The notes under the pieces were generated by a model that was not told the DNA's origin, did no database searches, and saw only the letters and a program-made list of their open reading frames with translations. From JANPBY01 sp963805505 (lineage in GTDB: Bacteria > Actinomycetota > Actinomycetes > DATJPE01), in NCBI GenBank assembly GCA_963805505.1, contig CAWDUP010000007.1, positions 1,006,654-1,070,653 of the forward strand: a stretch of 64,000 bases of DNA. Direction: 5' to 3'. The position numbers were made by a program, and so were the translations under genes. This document shows, piece by piece, positions 1-7,949 of this stretch (its first letter is position 1; each line of letters starts with the position of its first letter).

Positions 1-2088
1 CACGTTGAACCGTGCTGACTCCACGGCCACGGCGATGTCACGCACGGTGCGGTGAGTGACCTTGCGCAATCCGGTGTCACCGGTCGAAGGATCGCAGCCC
101 AGCGGAGCACGTACGTCTCCCGCCAGCCGGCGGGCGCGCGCGAGGAAGCGTCCCGAGCCGTGGGCCGAGACGTCGGCCCAGTCGATGTCGTCCTCCGGCG
201 GTCCGGCGAACACCATCGTCAGCCGGACCGCGTCCACGCCATGGGTGTCCAGCTCACCCGACAGCGCCACCATGTTGCCGCGCGACTTGCTCATGGCGGA
301 GCCGTTCATCCCGACCATGCCTTGGTTCAGCAGGTTGGTGAAGGGTTCCTCGAAGTCGACCATCCCGATGTCGTGCAACACCTTGGTGAAGAAGCGGCTG
401 TAGAGCAGGTGCAAGATCGCGTGGGTGACCCCGCCGATGTATTGATCGACGGGCAGCCAGCGCTTCAGTTCCTCCGCGTCGAAGGCGACGTCGTCGCTGT
501 GCGGGGAGACGAAGCGCAGGAAGTACCACGACGAGTCGACGAAGGTGTCCATCGTGTCGCTGTCGCGCGTTGCCGGGCCGCCACACGTCGGACACGTCGT
601 GGTGATCCAGTCGGTGAGGGCACCCAGGGGCGAGGTTCCCTTGGGGGTCAGGTCGATCCCGGCAGCGTCCGGCAGGAGTACCGGCAGCTGATCGTCGGGC
701 ACCGCCACCTCGCCGTGATCCGGGCAGTGCACGATCGGGATCGGTGCCCCCCAGAACCGTTGACGCGAGATCAGCCAGTCACGCAACCGGTAGTTGACCG
801 CGGAACGCCCCCTGCCCTCAGCGGCCAGGATCTCGGTGATCCGGGTGATCGCTTCGGCCTTGCGCAGCCCGTCCAGCGGTCCGCTGTTGATGAGCTCCCC
901 ATCCCCAGGCGTCGCGATACCGCTGGTCGCCGGGTCCTCCTCCTCGGTGGCGACCACGACACGAACGGGCAGCTCGAAGGTCCGCGCGAAGTCGAGGTCG
1001 CGCTGGTCATGGGCCGGCACGGCCATGATCGCTCCCGTGCCGTAGTCGGCCAGAACGTAGTCGGCCGCCCACACCTGGATGCGTTCGCCGTTGACCGGGT
1101 TGATCGCGTAGCGGTGCAAGAAGACCCCGGTCTTCTCCTTGTCGGTCGAGAGCCGCTCGATCTCGGTCTTGGCCTTGACCTGCTCGAGGTAGGCCTCGAA
1201 GTCAGCCTCGGCCGGGCTGCCGGCCGCCAGCTCGGCCGCCAGGTCGGAGTCGGCGGCGACCACGAAGAACGTTGCGCCGTACAACGTGTCCGGCCGGGTC
1301 GTGTAGACCGTGATCGGCTCGTCGCGACCCTCGATCACGAACTCGACCTCGGCGCCGGTCGAGCGCCCGATCCAGTTGCGCTGCATGGTCAGGACCTTGT
1401 CCGGCCAGTGACCCTCCAGCTGATCCATGTCGGCCAGCAGCCGATCGGCGTAGTCGGTGATCTTCATGTACCACTGGGTCAGCTTCTTCTTCGTGACCGG
1501 CGTGTCGCAGCGCTCGCACAGCCCACCGATGACCTGTTCGTTGGCCAGCACGGTCTGGTCCTTCGGGCACCAGTTGACGTGGCTGGCCTTGCGGTAGGCC
1601 AAGCCGCGCTCGAAGAACCGCAGGAACAGCCACTGGCTCCACCGGTAGTACTCCGGGTCGCACGTGTTCAGAGTCCGGTCCCAGTCGAAGGAGCATGCAT
1701 AGCGGCGCATGGACTCCTTCTGCACGGCGATGTTCTCGTAGGTCCACACCCGCGGGTCCGCGCCGCGCTGGATGGCTGCGTTCTCGGCGTTCAGCCCGAA
1801 CGCGTCCCACCCGATCGGGTGCATGACGTTGAAACCACGCTGGATCCAGTACCGCGCGGGTACGTCGCCGATGGCGTAGGCCTCTGCGTGACCCATGTGC
1901 AGGTCGCCCGACGGGTAGGGAAACATGTCGAGGACGTACTTCTTGGGGCGTTCGTCGTCCGGGCGGCTGCTGCGAAACGGTGCGAGCTCGTCCCAGACGG
2001 CCAGCCACTTGTCCTGCATCGCCTGGATGTCGAACGGCGCATCAGCAGCCGCCGTACGCCCACTCGTCTCGTCGCGGATCTCGGTCAT
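1..2088 (-). CDS. leuS: Leucyl-tRNA synthetase, N-terminal 696 codons (3' end outside window)
   Basis: This class Ia synthetase charges tRNA-Leu in the cytoplasm. Translation of the minus strand shows the HIGH-type motif GDLHMGHAEAY at residues 61-71, the editing-domain signature TTRPDT, CxxC pairs (CERC, CPTC), and the KMSKS loop as SAMSKSRGN near residue 600. The frame is open to the left edge, so the C-terminal anticodon-binding part is missing here. I chose ATG 2088 because GAGGA lies 5 bases upstream; an in-frame ATG at 2109 would add seven residues. A leucine-type attenuator lies directly upstream, so expression probably responds to Leu-tRNA charging. The family call is certain. Confidence 0.97.
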   Translation of the reverse strand, partial: MTEIRDETSGRTAAADAPFDIQAMQDKWLAVWDELAPFRSSRPDDERPKKYVLDMFPYPSGDLHMGHAEAYAIGDVPARYWIQRGFNVMHPIGWDAFGLNAENAAIQRGADPRVWTYENIAVQKESMRRYACSFDWDRTLNTCDPEYYRWSQWLFLRFFERGLAYRKASHVNWCPKDQTVLANEQVIGGLCERCDTPVTKKKLTQWYMKITDYADRLLADMDQLEGHWPDKVLTMQRNWIGRSTGAEVEFVIEGRDEPITVYTTRPDTLYGATFFVVAADSDLAAELAAGSPAEADFEAYLEQVKAKTEIERLSTDKEKTGVFLHRYAINPVNGERIQVWAADYVLADYGTGAIMAVPAHDQRDLDFARTFELPVRVVVATEEEDPATSGIATPGDGELINSGPLDGLRKAEAITRITEILAAEGRGRSAVNYRLRDWLISRQRFWGAPIPIVHCPDHGEVAVPDDQLPVLLPDAAGIDLTPKGTSPLGALTDWITTTCPTCGGPATRDSDTMDTFVDSSWYFLRFVSPHSDDVAFDAEELKRWLPVDQYIGGVTHAILHLLYSRFFTKVLHDIGMVDFEEPFTNLLNQGMVGMNGSAMSKSRGNMVALSGELDTHGVDAVRLTMVFAGPPEDDIDWADVSAHGSGRFLARARRLAGDVRAPLGCDPSTGDTGLRKVTHRTVRDIAVAVESARFNV

Positions 2089-2150
2089 GGCGTCCTCGTG
2101 ACTGGTCATCGAACTGGTCGGCACTGAACCCGGGAAATCATTGAGGCAAG

Positions 2151-2184
2151 AAAAAGACCCCTCGCCGTGGTGGCAGAAGGGGTC
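2151..2184 (-). terminator. Intrinsic terminator of the leuS attenuator
   Basis: On the minus strand GACCCCT (2184-2178) pairs perfectly with AGGGGTC (2162-2156). An inner GCC/GGC extension narrows the loop, and TTTTT follows at 2155-2151. The T run is unusual for this GC-rich window, which supports a true factor-independent terminator. It lies 62 bases before the leuS start, so it must be conditional. Confidence 0.8.
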
Positions 2185-2211
2185 GCCGCGCTGACGTCCT
2201 GTTCGGTTCCG

Positions 2212-2253
2212 TCAACGCGGCTCGGTAAGGAGCAGGGTCCGCCGCATGGGCAT
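2212..2253 (-). CDS. Leader peptide MPMRRTLLLTEPR with Leu-Leu-Leu
   Basis: The 13-residue frame ATG CCC ATG CGG CGG ACC CTG CTC CTT ends in TGA at 2214-2212. Three successive Leu codons in so short a frame, directly before a hairpin and a terminator in front of leuS, are the hallmark of a leucine attenuator peptide. A -10-like TACGCT abuts the first ATG at 2259-2254. If it is the promoter, transcription would begin near the second ATG (2247), giving a leaderless 11-residue peptide, a known pattern for actinobacterial leader peptides. The peptide itself would have no other function. The -35 region is not recognisable. Confidence 0.72.
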   Translation of the reverse strand: MPMRRTLLLTEPR

Positions 2254-2289
2254 AGCGTACCCACTCGCCGCGGCCGGCGGGCGAGGTGG

Positions 2290-3063
2290 CTAGCCGCTCT
2301 GCGCGACCGGGCCGTCTCCGCTCACAGACTGAAGGGCAGTAGCAGCGGCTCGACCCACCTGTGCGTGCACCTCCCAGGACCAGTGCAGGCCGTCCGGATT
2401 CCCGCTGCCGTCGCGCAAGGAGCCAGCCACGAGCGGGTCGAGGTCGACGAAGGCCACGTCGTGAGTGGTCGCCCAGCGTCGGGCCGCGTCGACCGCCGGC
2501 GCGTGGTGGCGATGGGAGGGGTAGGTCGTGCCCGCATGCGGGCTTGGCCCTAGCAGCACGACGTTGATCCCGGGACGCCAGAACCGAGCCGCCTCAACGA
2601 TGCGGGTGAGGTAGCCGTCGGTCGCTGCTTGGGGGAGCTGCCGCAGCCGTCCGCCGGTGGCCCGGATGACATGGGGCGCTGTGCGGGCATAGCCCGTACG
2701 CACCGCCCGACGCAGCGACCCCGGCCGGATGTAGGGGATCCCGTCTCGCAGCCAGGTCGGAACGGCCGCGGGGAGGTGGTCCATCTGGCCCACCCCGAGC
2801 AGCAGGGCGTCGGCCCGTGGCAGGAGCTCGCCCCAGACGCGGGGGTCCTTGGTCATGGCCCACCAGGCATCTCGAGCGGTCCAGCCGAGGCGGGCGACCA
2901 GGTCGGCCTGCCAGGGCGACCCGCCCGCCCGGTCCCCCAGCATCGCGGCGCACGTGTTCGGATAGAGCCGCGGATCGCTCGGCAGCTCGGGACCGGAAGG
3001 GCCGTGAAAGCTCAGCGAGTCGGCCAGCACGAGCAGGTGCTGGGAGGCAGCCGAATCACTCAC
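2290..3063 (-). CDS. SGNH/GDSL hydrolase-fold protein, OctT-like (diglucosylglycerate octanoyltransferase type)
   Basis: This 257-residue protein has SGNH block I as LADSLSFHG (residues 13-21, nucleophile Ser16) and the block V dyad DGLH (Asp224, His227). The opening resembles mycobacterial OctT (Rv2418c), an acyltransferase acting on diglucosylglycerate in methylglucose-lipopolysaccharide synthesis. In Mycobacterium that gene also lies near the phosphatase-rsfS-nadD block found just downstream of it here. The precise substrate is inferred from this similarity and could differ. It starts at GTG 3063, overlapping the end of the PPK2 gene by eight bases, so the two are probably translated together. 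Confidence 0.75.
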   Translation of the reverse strand: MSDSAASQHLLVLADSLSFHGPSGPELPSDPRLYPNTCAAMLGDRAGGSPWQADLVARLGWTARDAWWAMTKDPRVWGELLPRADALLLGVGQMDHLPAAVPTWLRDGIPYIRPGSLRRAVRTGYARTAPHVIRATGGRLRQLPQAATDGYLTRIVEAARFWRPGINVVLLGPSPHAGTTYPSHRHHAPAVDAARRWATTHDVAFVDLDPLVAGSLRDGSGNPDGLHWSWEVHAQVGRAAATALQSVSGDGPVAQSG

Positions 3064-3961
3064 TGTCGGAGGTGAGGGCCACCTTGGCCGCCGCCAAAGC
3101 GGTCAGGTGCTCGTCGTCCGGGGCTGGGTAGGCAAGGTTCATGGAGTCCAGCGTCGAGACGATGATGGAGGCGACCATCGCCCGCATGGCCCACTTCCGG
3201 TCTGCCGGGATCACATACCAAGGGGCCCGCTCGGTCGACGTCGCGTTGATCGCCTCCTCGAAGGCGTTCATGTAGGCCGGCCACAGCTTGCGCTCGTCGA
3301 CGTCACCGCTGGAGAACTTCCAGTTCTTGGACGGGTCGTCGATGCGGTCGAGGAAGCGTTGTCGTTGTTCGTCCAAAGACACGTTCAGGAAGAATTTGAC
3401 GATCCGGGTGCCACTGTTGGACAAGTGGTCCTCGAAGGCGTTGATGTCGTCGTATCGGCGCTCCCAGAAGGCGTTGCCCCTCTTCCCTGGCGGGAGCGGA
3501 AGATCGGCGAGGATCTCTGGGTGGACCTTCACGACGAGAACGTCCTCGTAGTAGGAGCGGTTGAAGATCCCGATCCTCCCGCGCGGGGGCATGGCCTTGG
3601 CGTGGCGCCACAAGAAGTCATGGGCCTTCTCCTCCTCCGACGGCACCTTGAACGAGGTGACCTCGCAGCCCTGCGGATTCACCCCGGACATCACATGCTT
3701 GATGGTGCTGTCCTTCCCCGCGGCGTCCATCGCCTGGAAGACGAGCAGCAGGGCGAAGCGGCTGTCCGCGTAGAACTTTCCCTGCAGCTCGGTCAGCTCC
3801 GCCTTCCGCGCCTTCAGGAACTCCTTTCCCGCAGGCTTGCGCTCCTCCTTCGCCAGCTCGGCGAAGACCGGCGGCAGCCACCTCGGATCGTGGTCACGAA
3901 CCCGAAAGCGCTCGCCGGGCGACACCTTGAGTTGTTGGAGCGCAGTCTTGGACAGGGTCAC
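3056..3961 (-). CDS. PPK2-family polyphosphate:nucleotide phosphotransferase
   Basis: The 301-residue single-domain protein belongs to the PPK2 family, which transfers phosphate between polyphosphate and nucleotides. The Walker A motif is AMDAAGKDS at residues 77-85. Walker B and the lid region follow as GIFNRSYYEDV near residue 131 with a basic stretch after it. Length and motifs fit the one-domain classes; sequence alone does not tell me whether AMP, ADP or GDP is preferred. The gene is translationally coupled to the downstream SGNH gene through an eight-base overlap. The 97 bases upstream separate it from the diguanylate cyclase gene. Confidence 0.93.
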   Translation of the reverse strand: MTLSKTALQQLKVSPGERFRVRDHDPRWLPPVFAELAKEERKPAGKEFLKARKAELTELQGKFYADSRFALLLVFQAMDAAGKDSTIKHVMSGVNPQGCEVTSFKVPSEEEKAHDFLWRHAKAMPPRGRIGIFNRSYYEDVLVVKVHPEILADLPLPPGKRGNAFWERRYDDINAFEDHLSNSGTRIVKFFLNVSLDEQRQRFLDRIDDPSKNWKFSSGDVDERKLWPAYMNAFEEAINATSTERAPWYVIPADRKWAMRAMVASIIVSTLDSMNLAYPAPDDEHLTALAAAKVALTSDSE

Positions 3962-4058
3962 GCGATCCCCTTCGGCCGGGTCGTACCTCGAATGATCGCG
4001 ACGTCGACGATCACGGGGCTCATCGTGGCACGCAGCCGAACGCCGGCCGCGCGAACGG

Positions 4059-5111
4059 TCAGCGGGACGGCTGCGACGGCCGAGATCCGATGTCTCGCCG
4101 CAGCGCCCGGCGCCGGTACATCTCCCGGTCGGCCGCAGCCAGCAGCGAGTCGAGGTCTCCGTCGTCCCAAGGAGCCAGCATGGCCGCGCCGGCGCTCACC
4201 GACGGCACCCAGACCTCAGGCGGCTGCGGGGGCTCAGCCTCGATCCACTCGCGGAGCCGCCGCTCGAGGTCGAGGGGCGGCATGCCTGGGCCTTGGCCCA
4301 CAACCACGAACTCGTCGCCACCCCAGCGGGCCACCAGGTCGCCAGCACGCACCACGTGGCGCAGACCGTCGGCGACGGCGGCCAGCACGGAGTCCCCCGC
4401 GGCGTGACCGCCGGCATCGTTGGCCGCCTTGAGCCCGTCGACGTCGACGAAGACCGCGCTCACCGCGTTTCCCGCCCTCCGTGCGGAGGCCACGATGGGG
4501 CGGCCGAGCAGCTCGAGCCCCCGACGGTTCAACAAGCTGGTGAGCACATCGTGAACGGCGGCATCCTCGGCCTGCTCGCGGGCCAGCTCGAGAGCATCCA
4601 GACTGCGTCGCCGCGCGGAGTTGACCAGGGCGGCGAGGAGCGTGGCCGCAACCATCCCCAGGGTCCAGTGGGCCAGGCGTGGGGCGTCCGCGGCGAAGAC
4701 GGCGATCGTCACCTCCCAGATCAGCCAGCACCCGGCGACGACTCCCGCGAACCAGCGCGGATCCAGCAGTCCGGAGGCCAGGCCGACCACGACGATCATC
4801 AGGTTGCTCGTGGGCCAGAGCTCTCCGGCGAAGGCCAGGTGCACCAAAGTGTTGGCCGCGGCCAACAAGGCCACGGCCGCGGTGAGGGGATGCCCGAGGC
4901 CAGGCGGTACGCCGCTGCGCGTCACCCACACGAACAAGACAGCCAGGACCAGTGCGGAACCGCAGGCAGCCGCGGTCATGCCCAAGGCAAAGTTCCCGGT
5001 CAGCAGGATCGGTTCGACGACTGCGACCAGCACGAACAGCGCGGCCAGCAGACCCGCCACTTCCGGCAGGGCAGCCGCCACGGCATCGTCGTACCGTCGG
5101 ACCGCCGTCAC
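4059..5111 (-). CDS. Membrane-anchored diguanylate cyclase (GGDEF) with inhibitory site
   Basis: This 350-residue protein would make cyclic di-GMP from two GTP. About six hydrophobic segments occupy residues 15-180 and form an uncharacterised sensor. A C-terminal GGDEF domain follows, with the intact active motif ARWGGDEF near residue 262. RAGD lies five residues before GGDEF and matches the RxxD product-inhibition site, so the enzyme is predicted active and feedback-limited. No EAL domain is attached. I chose GTG 5111, preceded by a G-rich run; the frame stays open further upstream only because it reads through the tRNA-Ala gene antisense. Confidence 0.9.
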   Translation of the reverse strand: MTAVRRYDDAVAAALPEVAGLLAALFVLVAVVEPILLTGNFALGMTAAACGSALVLAVLFVWVTRSGVPPGLGHPLTAAVALLAAANTLVHLAFAGELWPTSNLMIVVVGLASGLLDPRWFAGVVAGCWLIWEVTIAVFAADAPRLAHWTLGMVAATLLAALVNSARRRSLDALELAREQAEDAAVHDVLTSLLNRRGLELLGRPIVASARRAGNAVSAVFVDVDGLKAANDAGGHAAGDSVLAAVADGLRHVVRAGDLVARWGGDEFVVVGQGPGMPPLDLERRLREWIEAEPPQPPEVWVPSVSAGAAMLAPWDDGDLDSLLAAADREMYRRRALRRDIGSRPSQPSR

Positions 5112-5266
5112 CCCCCCAGCATCGGCTCGTTTGCGGACGCCCTTGATGCTTGCGACCCGTCTCGAGGCAACACTGTGACAGTCTGCGCTGGGTCGGTCGG
5201 AGGCGCGGCCTGAGGGTTCGATGCGCCGGCGACTCGTGACCAGCGGGCAGAGCGCTCGTCTCGACC

Positions 5267-5342
5267 TGGTGGAGCTACGGGGATTCGAACCCCGGACCTT
5301 CTGCATGCCATGCAGACGCGCTACCAACTGCGCCATAGCCCC
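5267..5342 (-). tRNA. tRNA-Ala (anticodon GGC), CCA encoded
   Basis: The minus strand folds as a complete cloverleaf: acceptor GGGGCTA pairs with TAGCTCC, the anticodon stem is TCTGC/GCAGA around loop ATGGCAT, and the T loop is TTCGAAT. The anticodon at loop positions 34-36 is GGC, reading Ala GCC/GCU. The discriminator A at 5270 is followed by CCA at 5269-5267. Confidence 0.97.
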
Positions 5343-5413
5343 AAGACCGCCGGCCATGACCGACGATGGTCAGGATAGCCGCTCCCAGCACTCAGACCGA
5401 AACCGGCCGACCC

Positions 5414-6067
5414 TCAGACGTCGTCCCCGACGACCGGCTCGGGGAGCGTCCCGGCGTTGTGCTCGGCCAGCCGCCACGCACCGTCGCTGGTCTCCTCGAG
5501 CACCGACCAGGAGCAGTTCGCCAGGCCGCCGAATACATCCCAGTGCTCGACCGGCAGGCCGATCAAGGTGCCGATCACCGAGCGGGCGGTGCCGCCGTGG
5601 GTGACGACGACGAGCACCTCACCTGGGCCCAACGCTTGGAGAGCGCGGCGAACGACCGCCGCCGCGCGCGCACCGACCTCGGACCGGCGCTCACCCGTAC
5701 GGCCGGCCGGCAGGTCGGCGCCCTGCCGCCAGGCGTCGAATGCAGCAAGGTCCGCGCCGGCCGCCATCTGCGCGCCCGTGAGGCCCTGCCACTCACCTCC
5801 GTGAGTCTCCCGCAGGCCCGCATCAAAGGTCGCCGTCAGTCCGGTGAGCCCCACTAACGGTTCGACCGTCGCTCTCGCCCGACTCAGGTCGGAGCTGAGC
5901 ACCATCGCGGGTGGCAGGCCGGCCAGCAGGGTCGCCGCCCTCCGCGCCTGCTCCACACCGACCTGGTCGAGCTCGACGTCGAGCTGGCCCTGAAATCGAC
6001 CTTCCGTGTTCCATGCCGTGCGACCGTGGCGCCACAAGACAACGCGGCGCGGACCGGGTGCGGTCAC
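5414..6067 (-). CDS. Histidine phosphatase superfamily protein, GpgP/Rv2419c-like
   Basis: The 217-residue protein carries the histidine-phosphatase signature WRHGRTAWN with catalytic His14, the ETHGGEWQGL segment, and the second catalytic His in VVTHGGTAR near residue 157. Its position directly after rsfS matches Rv2419c of Mycobacterium, a glucosyl-3-phosphoglycerate phosphatase. Combined with the OctT-like gene nearby, this suggests a role in glucosylglycerate metabolism, though related family members are broad phosphatases. I chose GTG 6067 because it overlaps the rsfS stop as GTGA; the frame upstream of it is only rsfS read in another phase. Confidence 0.88.
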   Translation of the reverse strand: MTAPGPRRVVLWRHGRTAWNTEGRFQGQLDVELDQVGVEQARRAATLLAGLPPAMVLSSDLSRARATVEPLVGLTGLTATFDAGLRETHGGEWQGLTGAQMAAGADLAAFDAWRQGADLPAGRTGERRSEVGARAAAVVRRALQALGPGEVLVVVTHGGTARSVIGTLIGLPVEHWDVFGGLANCSWSVLEETSDGAWRLAEHNAGTLPEPVVGDDV

Positions 6068-6465
6068 GCCTCGGCTCTGTGCACAGCGCTCTTGGGGGCG
6101 TTGACGTCGGTGGGTAGCGCGATCACCGGGCAGTCCCTCCACAGCCGCTCGAGGGAGTAGAACACTCGCTCTTCGGCGTGCTGGACGTGGATCACGACGT
6201 CGAGGTAGTCCAGGAGCACCCATCGGCCCTCGCGGGCGCCTTCGCGACGCGTGGGCTTGACTGCATGCTCGACGCGCAGCCGCTCCTCGATGGCGTCGAC
6301 GATGGCCGAGACCTGACGATCGTTCGGCGCCGAGCAGAGCAAGAAGGCGTCGGTGATGGCGAGCTGTTCGGACACGTCGAAGGCGATGATGTGCTCGCCG
6401 AACTTGTCGGCGGCGGCCTCCGCGGCGGAGGTGATGAGGGCGATGGACTCAGGTGCTGCGCTCAC
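6064..6465 (-). CDS. rsfS: Ribosomal silencing factor RsfS
   Basis: This 133-residue protein belongs to the RsfS/Iojap family, which binds ribosomal protein uL14 and blocks subunit joining under nutrient limitation. The conserved core is visible as ITDAFLLCSAPNDRQV and GRWVLLDYLDVVIHV. The start is GTG 6465 with GGGAAG upstream. Its stop overlaps the start of the phosphatase gene, and it lies downstream of nadD and the LytR_C gene, the standard actinobacterial arrangement. Confidence 0.96.
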   Translation of the reverse strand: MSAAPESIALITSAAEAAADKFGEHIIAFDVSEQLAITDAFLLCSAPNDRQVSAIVDAIEERLRVEHAVKPTRREGAREGRWVLLDYLDVVIHVQHAEERVFYSLERLWRDCPVIALPTDVNAPKSAVHRAEA

Positions 6466-6560
6466 GTGGTGGCTTCCCGTACGGCGAAATCGGACCCTCT
6501 AGGGTCTCACGGTTCGACGGATGACCCGGGGCGCGCACGCGTCAGCCCTGAGCAGGTGGC

Positions 6561-7949
6561 TCAGGGCGTCTTCTTGGGGTTGTAGTCCTTGCCCAGGATC
6601 ACGACCACGTCAGCGACGCTCTGGCCCTGGCTGGTCAGCCGCACCGCAGAGTCAGGCAGACCCAACGCCGTGGCGATCGCCGCTCCCTCGGCGCGCTTGG
6701 CTGCAGTGCTCTCGGTGATGAGCACGAGCGACTTCGGCGTACCGAACTTCGCGGCGTTGCCGCCCGCGACGTAGGTGAACCCGTCGGCGACCAGCCGGTC
6801 ACGGGCGCTGGACCCCAGGCCGGGCGTACCGACGCCGTTCTGCACGAGCACGCGTACGTCGCCGCCCGGGCGTGACGCGGCTTTGGAGCCGGCCAGCAGG
6901 TCGTCGACCAGCTCCCCAGCAGCGGACTGGTCCACCCCGACCGACGGCTGGCTGTCGCCGGCGTCGATCACCGACACGGGCAGCGTCCGGTGCACCACCG
7001 AGGTCGATGCCTCGGCGGACCGGAGCGCCGCGAGCATGCCGGGCAATGCGTCAGGGACGTTCGACACTGATCCAGCTCCGAGGCTGCCCAGCGACAGGGT
7101 CACCTGGCCGGGATCGGTGGAGAGTCCGTCGAGGGCAGCCGATAGGACCGCATCGAGGCGGGCGAGGCGGCTCTCTTCCGGCTCACCCTTGCCGAGGAAG
7201 GCCGCGTAGACCGCGGCCGAAGCCCCGTCGAGGGTCTGGGTGCCGGCGGGGATCAGAATGACCTGACCGCCACCCTGCCCCGGACCGGTGACATCGGTGT
7301 CGACGTCGACGGTCACTCCCCCGGCCGCGTCGACCATGGCGGCCAGCGCCTCCGAGGAGAGCTCCCAGGTGCCGTCGACGGTGATGCCGAGGGTGTCGGC
7401 GAGCGCGTTGGCCGCCCGAGCCGGATCGGGCAGGCTCGCAGCTTCGGCCAGGGTCATCGGACCGAAGCCCGCCACGTCGACGACCAGCTTCGACGGGATC
7501 AGCACGACCGCGCCGTCGCCGGATGCCGGGTCTGAGGCCAGCAGCGCCATCCCGGTGACCGTCGGGTCACCGATCTTGAGCAGGACGGTGGATTGGGACC
7601 GCCCCGGCGTCACCGCACCGGGCTGTTCGCCAGCTGGTGAACGGCCGACCACGTAGGCGACGACGAGAGCGAGCACGACGACGGCGGCGCCGGCCGAGAC
7701 GGCCAAGCGGCGTCGACGCTCGCGTCGCTTCCGCTCGGCCCGAGCCGCGTTGCGAGCACCGGTCGAGGCCCCAGCAGGCAGTACGGCAGTGGCCGAGGCG
7801 TGGGCCGGGCGCTCCAGCAGGCCGGTGGCCGTACCCGCGACCGATCCCGTAGCCGCAGCTGAGGGTGGTGCTGCGTGCTTGGACGGGGCCGCAGTACCGC
7901 TGGGAAGGGTTGCCGCGGCCCCCTTGGGCTTGGCCCGCTTGCCACTCAC
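6561..7949 (-). CDS. LytR_C-domain, LCP-like membrane-anchored protein
   Basis: The 462-residue protein has an Ala/Pro-rich, basic cytoplasmic head of about 95 residues. One membrane span follows (AGAAVVVLALVVAYVVG), then a large extracytoplasmic part. The middle resembles a diverged LytR-CpsA-Psr domain (SKLVVDVAGFGPMTLAEA, SRLARLDAVLSA). The last 100 residues match the LytR C-terminal domain, opening with VRVLVQNGVGTPGLG. LCP enzymes ligate glycopolymers to peptidoglycan; whether this copy keeps catalytic arginines is unclear to me. The GTG 7949 start overlaps the nadD stop. Confidence 0.82.
   Translation of the reverse strand: MSGKRAKPKGAAATLPSGTAAPSKHAAPPSAAATGSVAGTATGLLERPAHASATAVLPAGASTGARNAARAERKRRERRRRLAVSAGAAVVVLALVVAYVVGRSPAGEQPGAVTPGRSQSTVLLKIGDPTVTGMALLASDPASGDGAVVLIPSKLVVDVAGFGPMTLAEAASLPDPARAANALADTLGITVDGTWELSSEALAAMVDAAGGVTVDVDTDVTGPGQGGGQVILIPAGTQTLDGASAAVYAAFLGKGEPEESRLARLDAVLSAALDGLSTDPGQVTLSLGSLGAGSVSNVPDALPGMLAALRSAEASTSVVHRTLPVSVIDAGDSQPSVGVDQSAAGELVDDLLAGSKAASRPGGDVRVLVQNGVGTPGLGSSARDRLVADGFTYVAGGNAAKFGTPKSLVLITESTAAKRAEGAAIATALGLPDSAVRLTSQGQSVADVVVILGKDYNPKKTP

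Larger units (their letters stand above)
2151..2253 (-). promoter_or_regulatory. Leucine-type transcription attenuator upstream of leuS
   Basis: Three parts lie in order on the minus strand between the SGNH gene and leuS. First is a short leader frame with three adjacent Leu codons (2253-2212). Second is an 11-bp hairpin with arms 2221-2211 and 2195-2185, one G-U pair, whose 5' arm contains the leader stop codon. Third is a terminator hairpin ending in five T (2184-2151) that directly abuts the second arm. This is the layout of ribosome-mediated attenuation: translation of the Leu codons would decide which RNA fold forms. I could not derive a convincing antiterminator pairing, so the exact switch is inferred. 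Confidence 0.78.

Noticed and set aside
52..2127. A 691-codon plus-strand frame across leuS
   Set aside because: It is the antisense shadow of leuS. The minus strand carries all synthetase motifs; the plus-strand product is Arg/Val-rich with no domain.
3107..4432. Plus-strand frames over the PPK2 and GGDEF genes
   Set aside because: They are antisense shadows; the minus-strand proteins have complete catalytic motifs.
5112..5357. N-terminal extension of the diguanylate cyclase frame
   Set aside because: It reads through the tRNA-Ala gene and has no domain. GTG 5111 after a G-rich site fits better.
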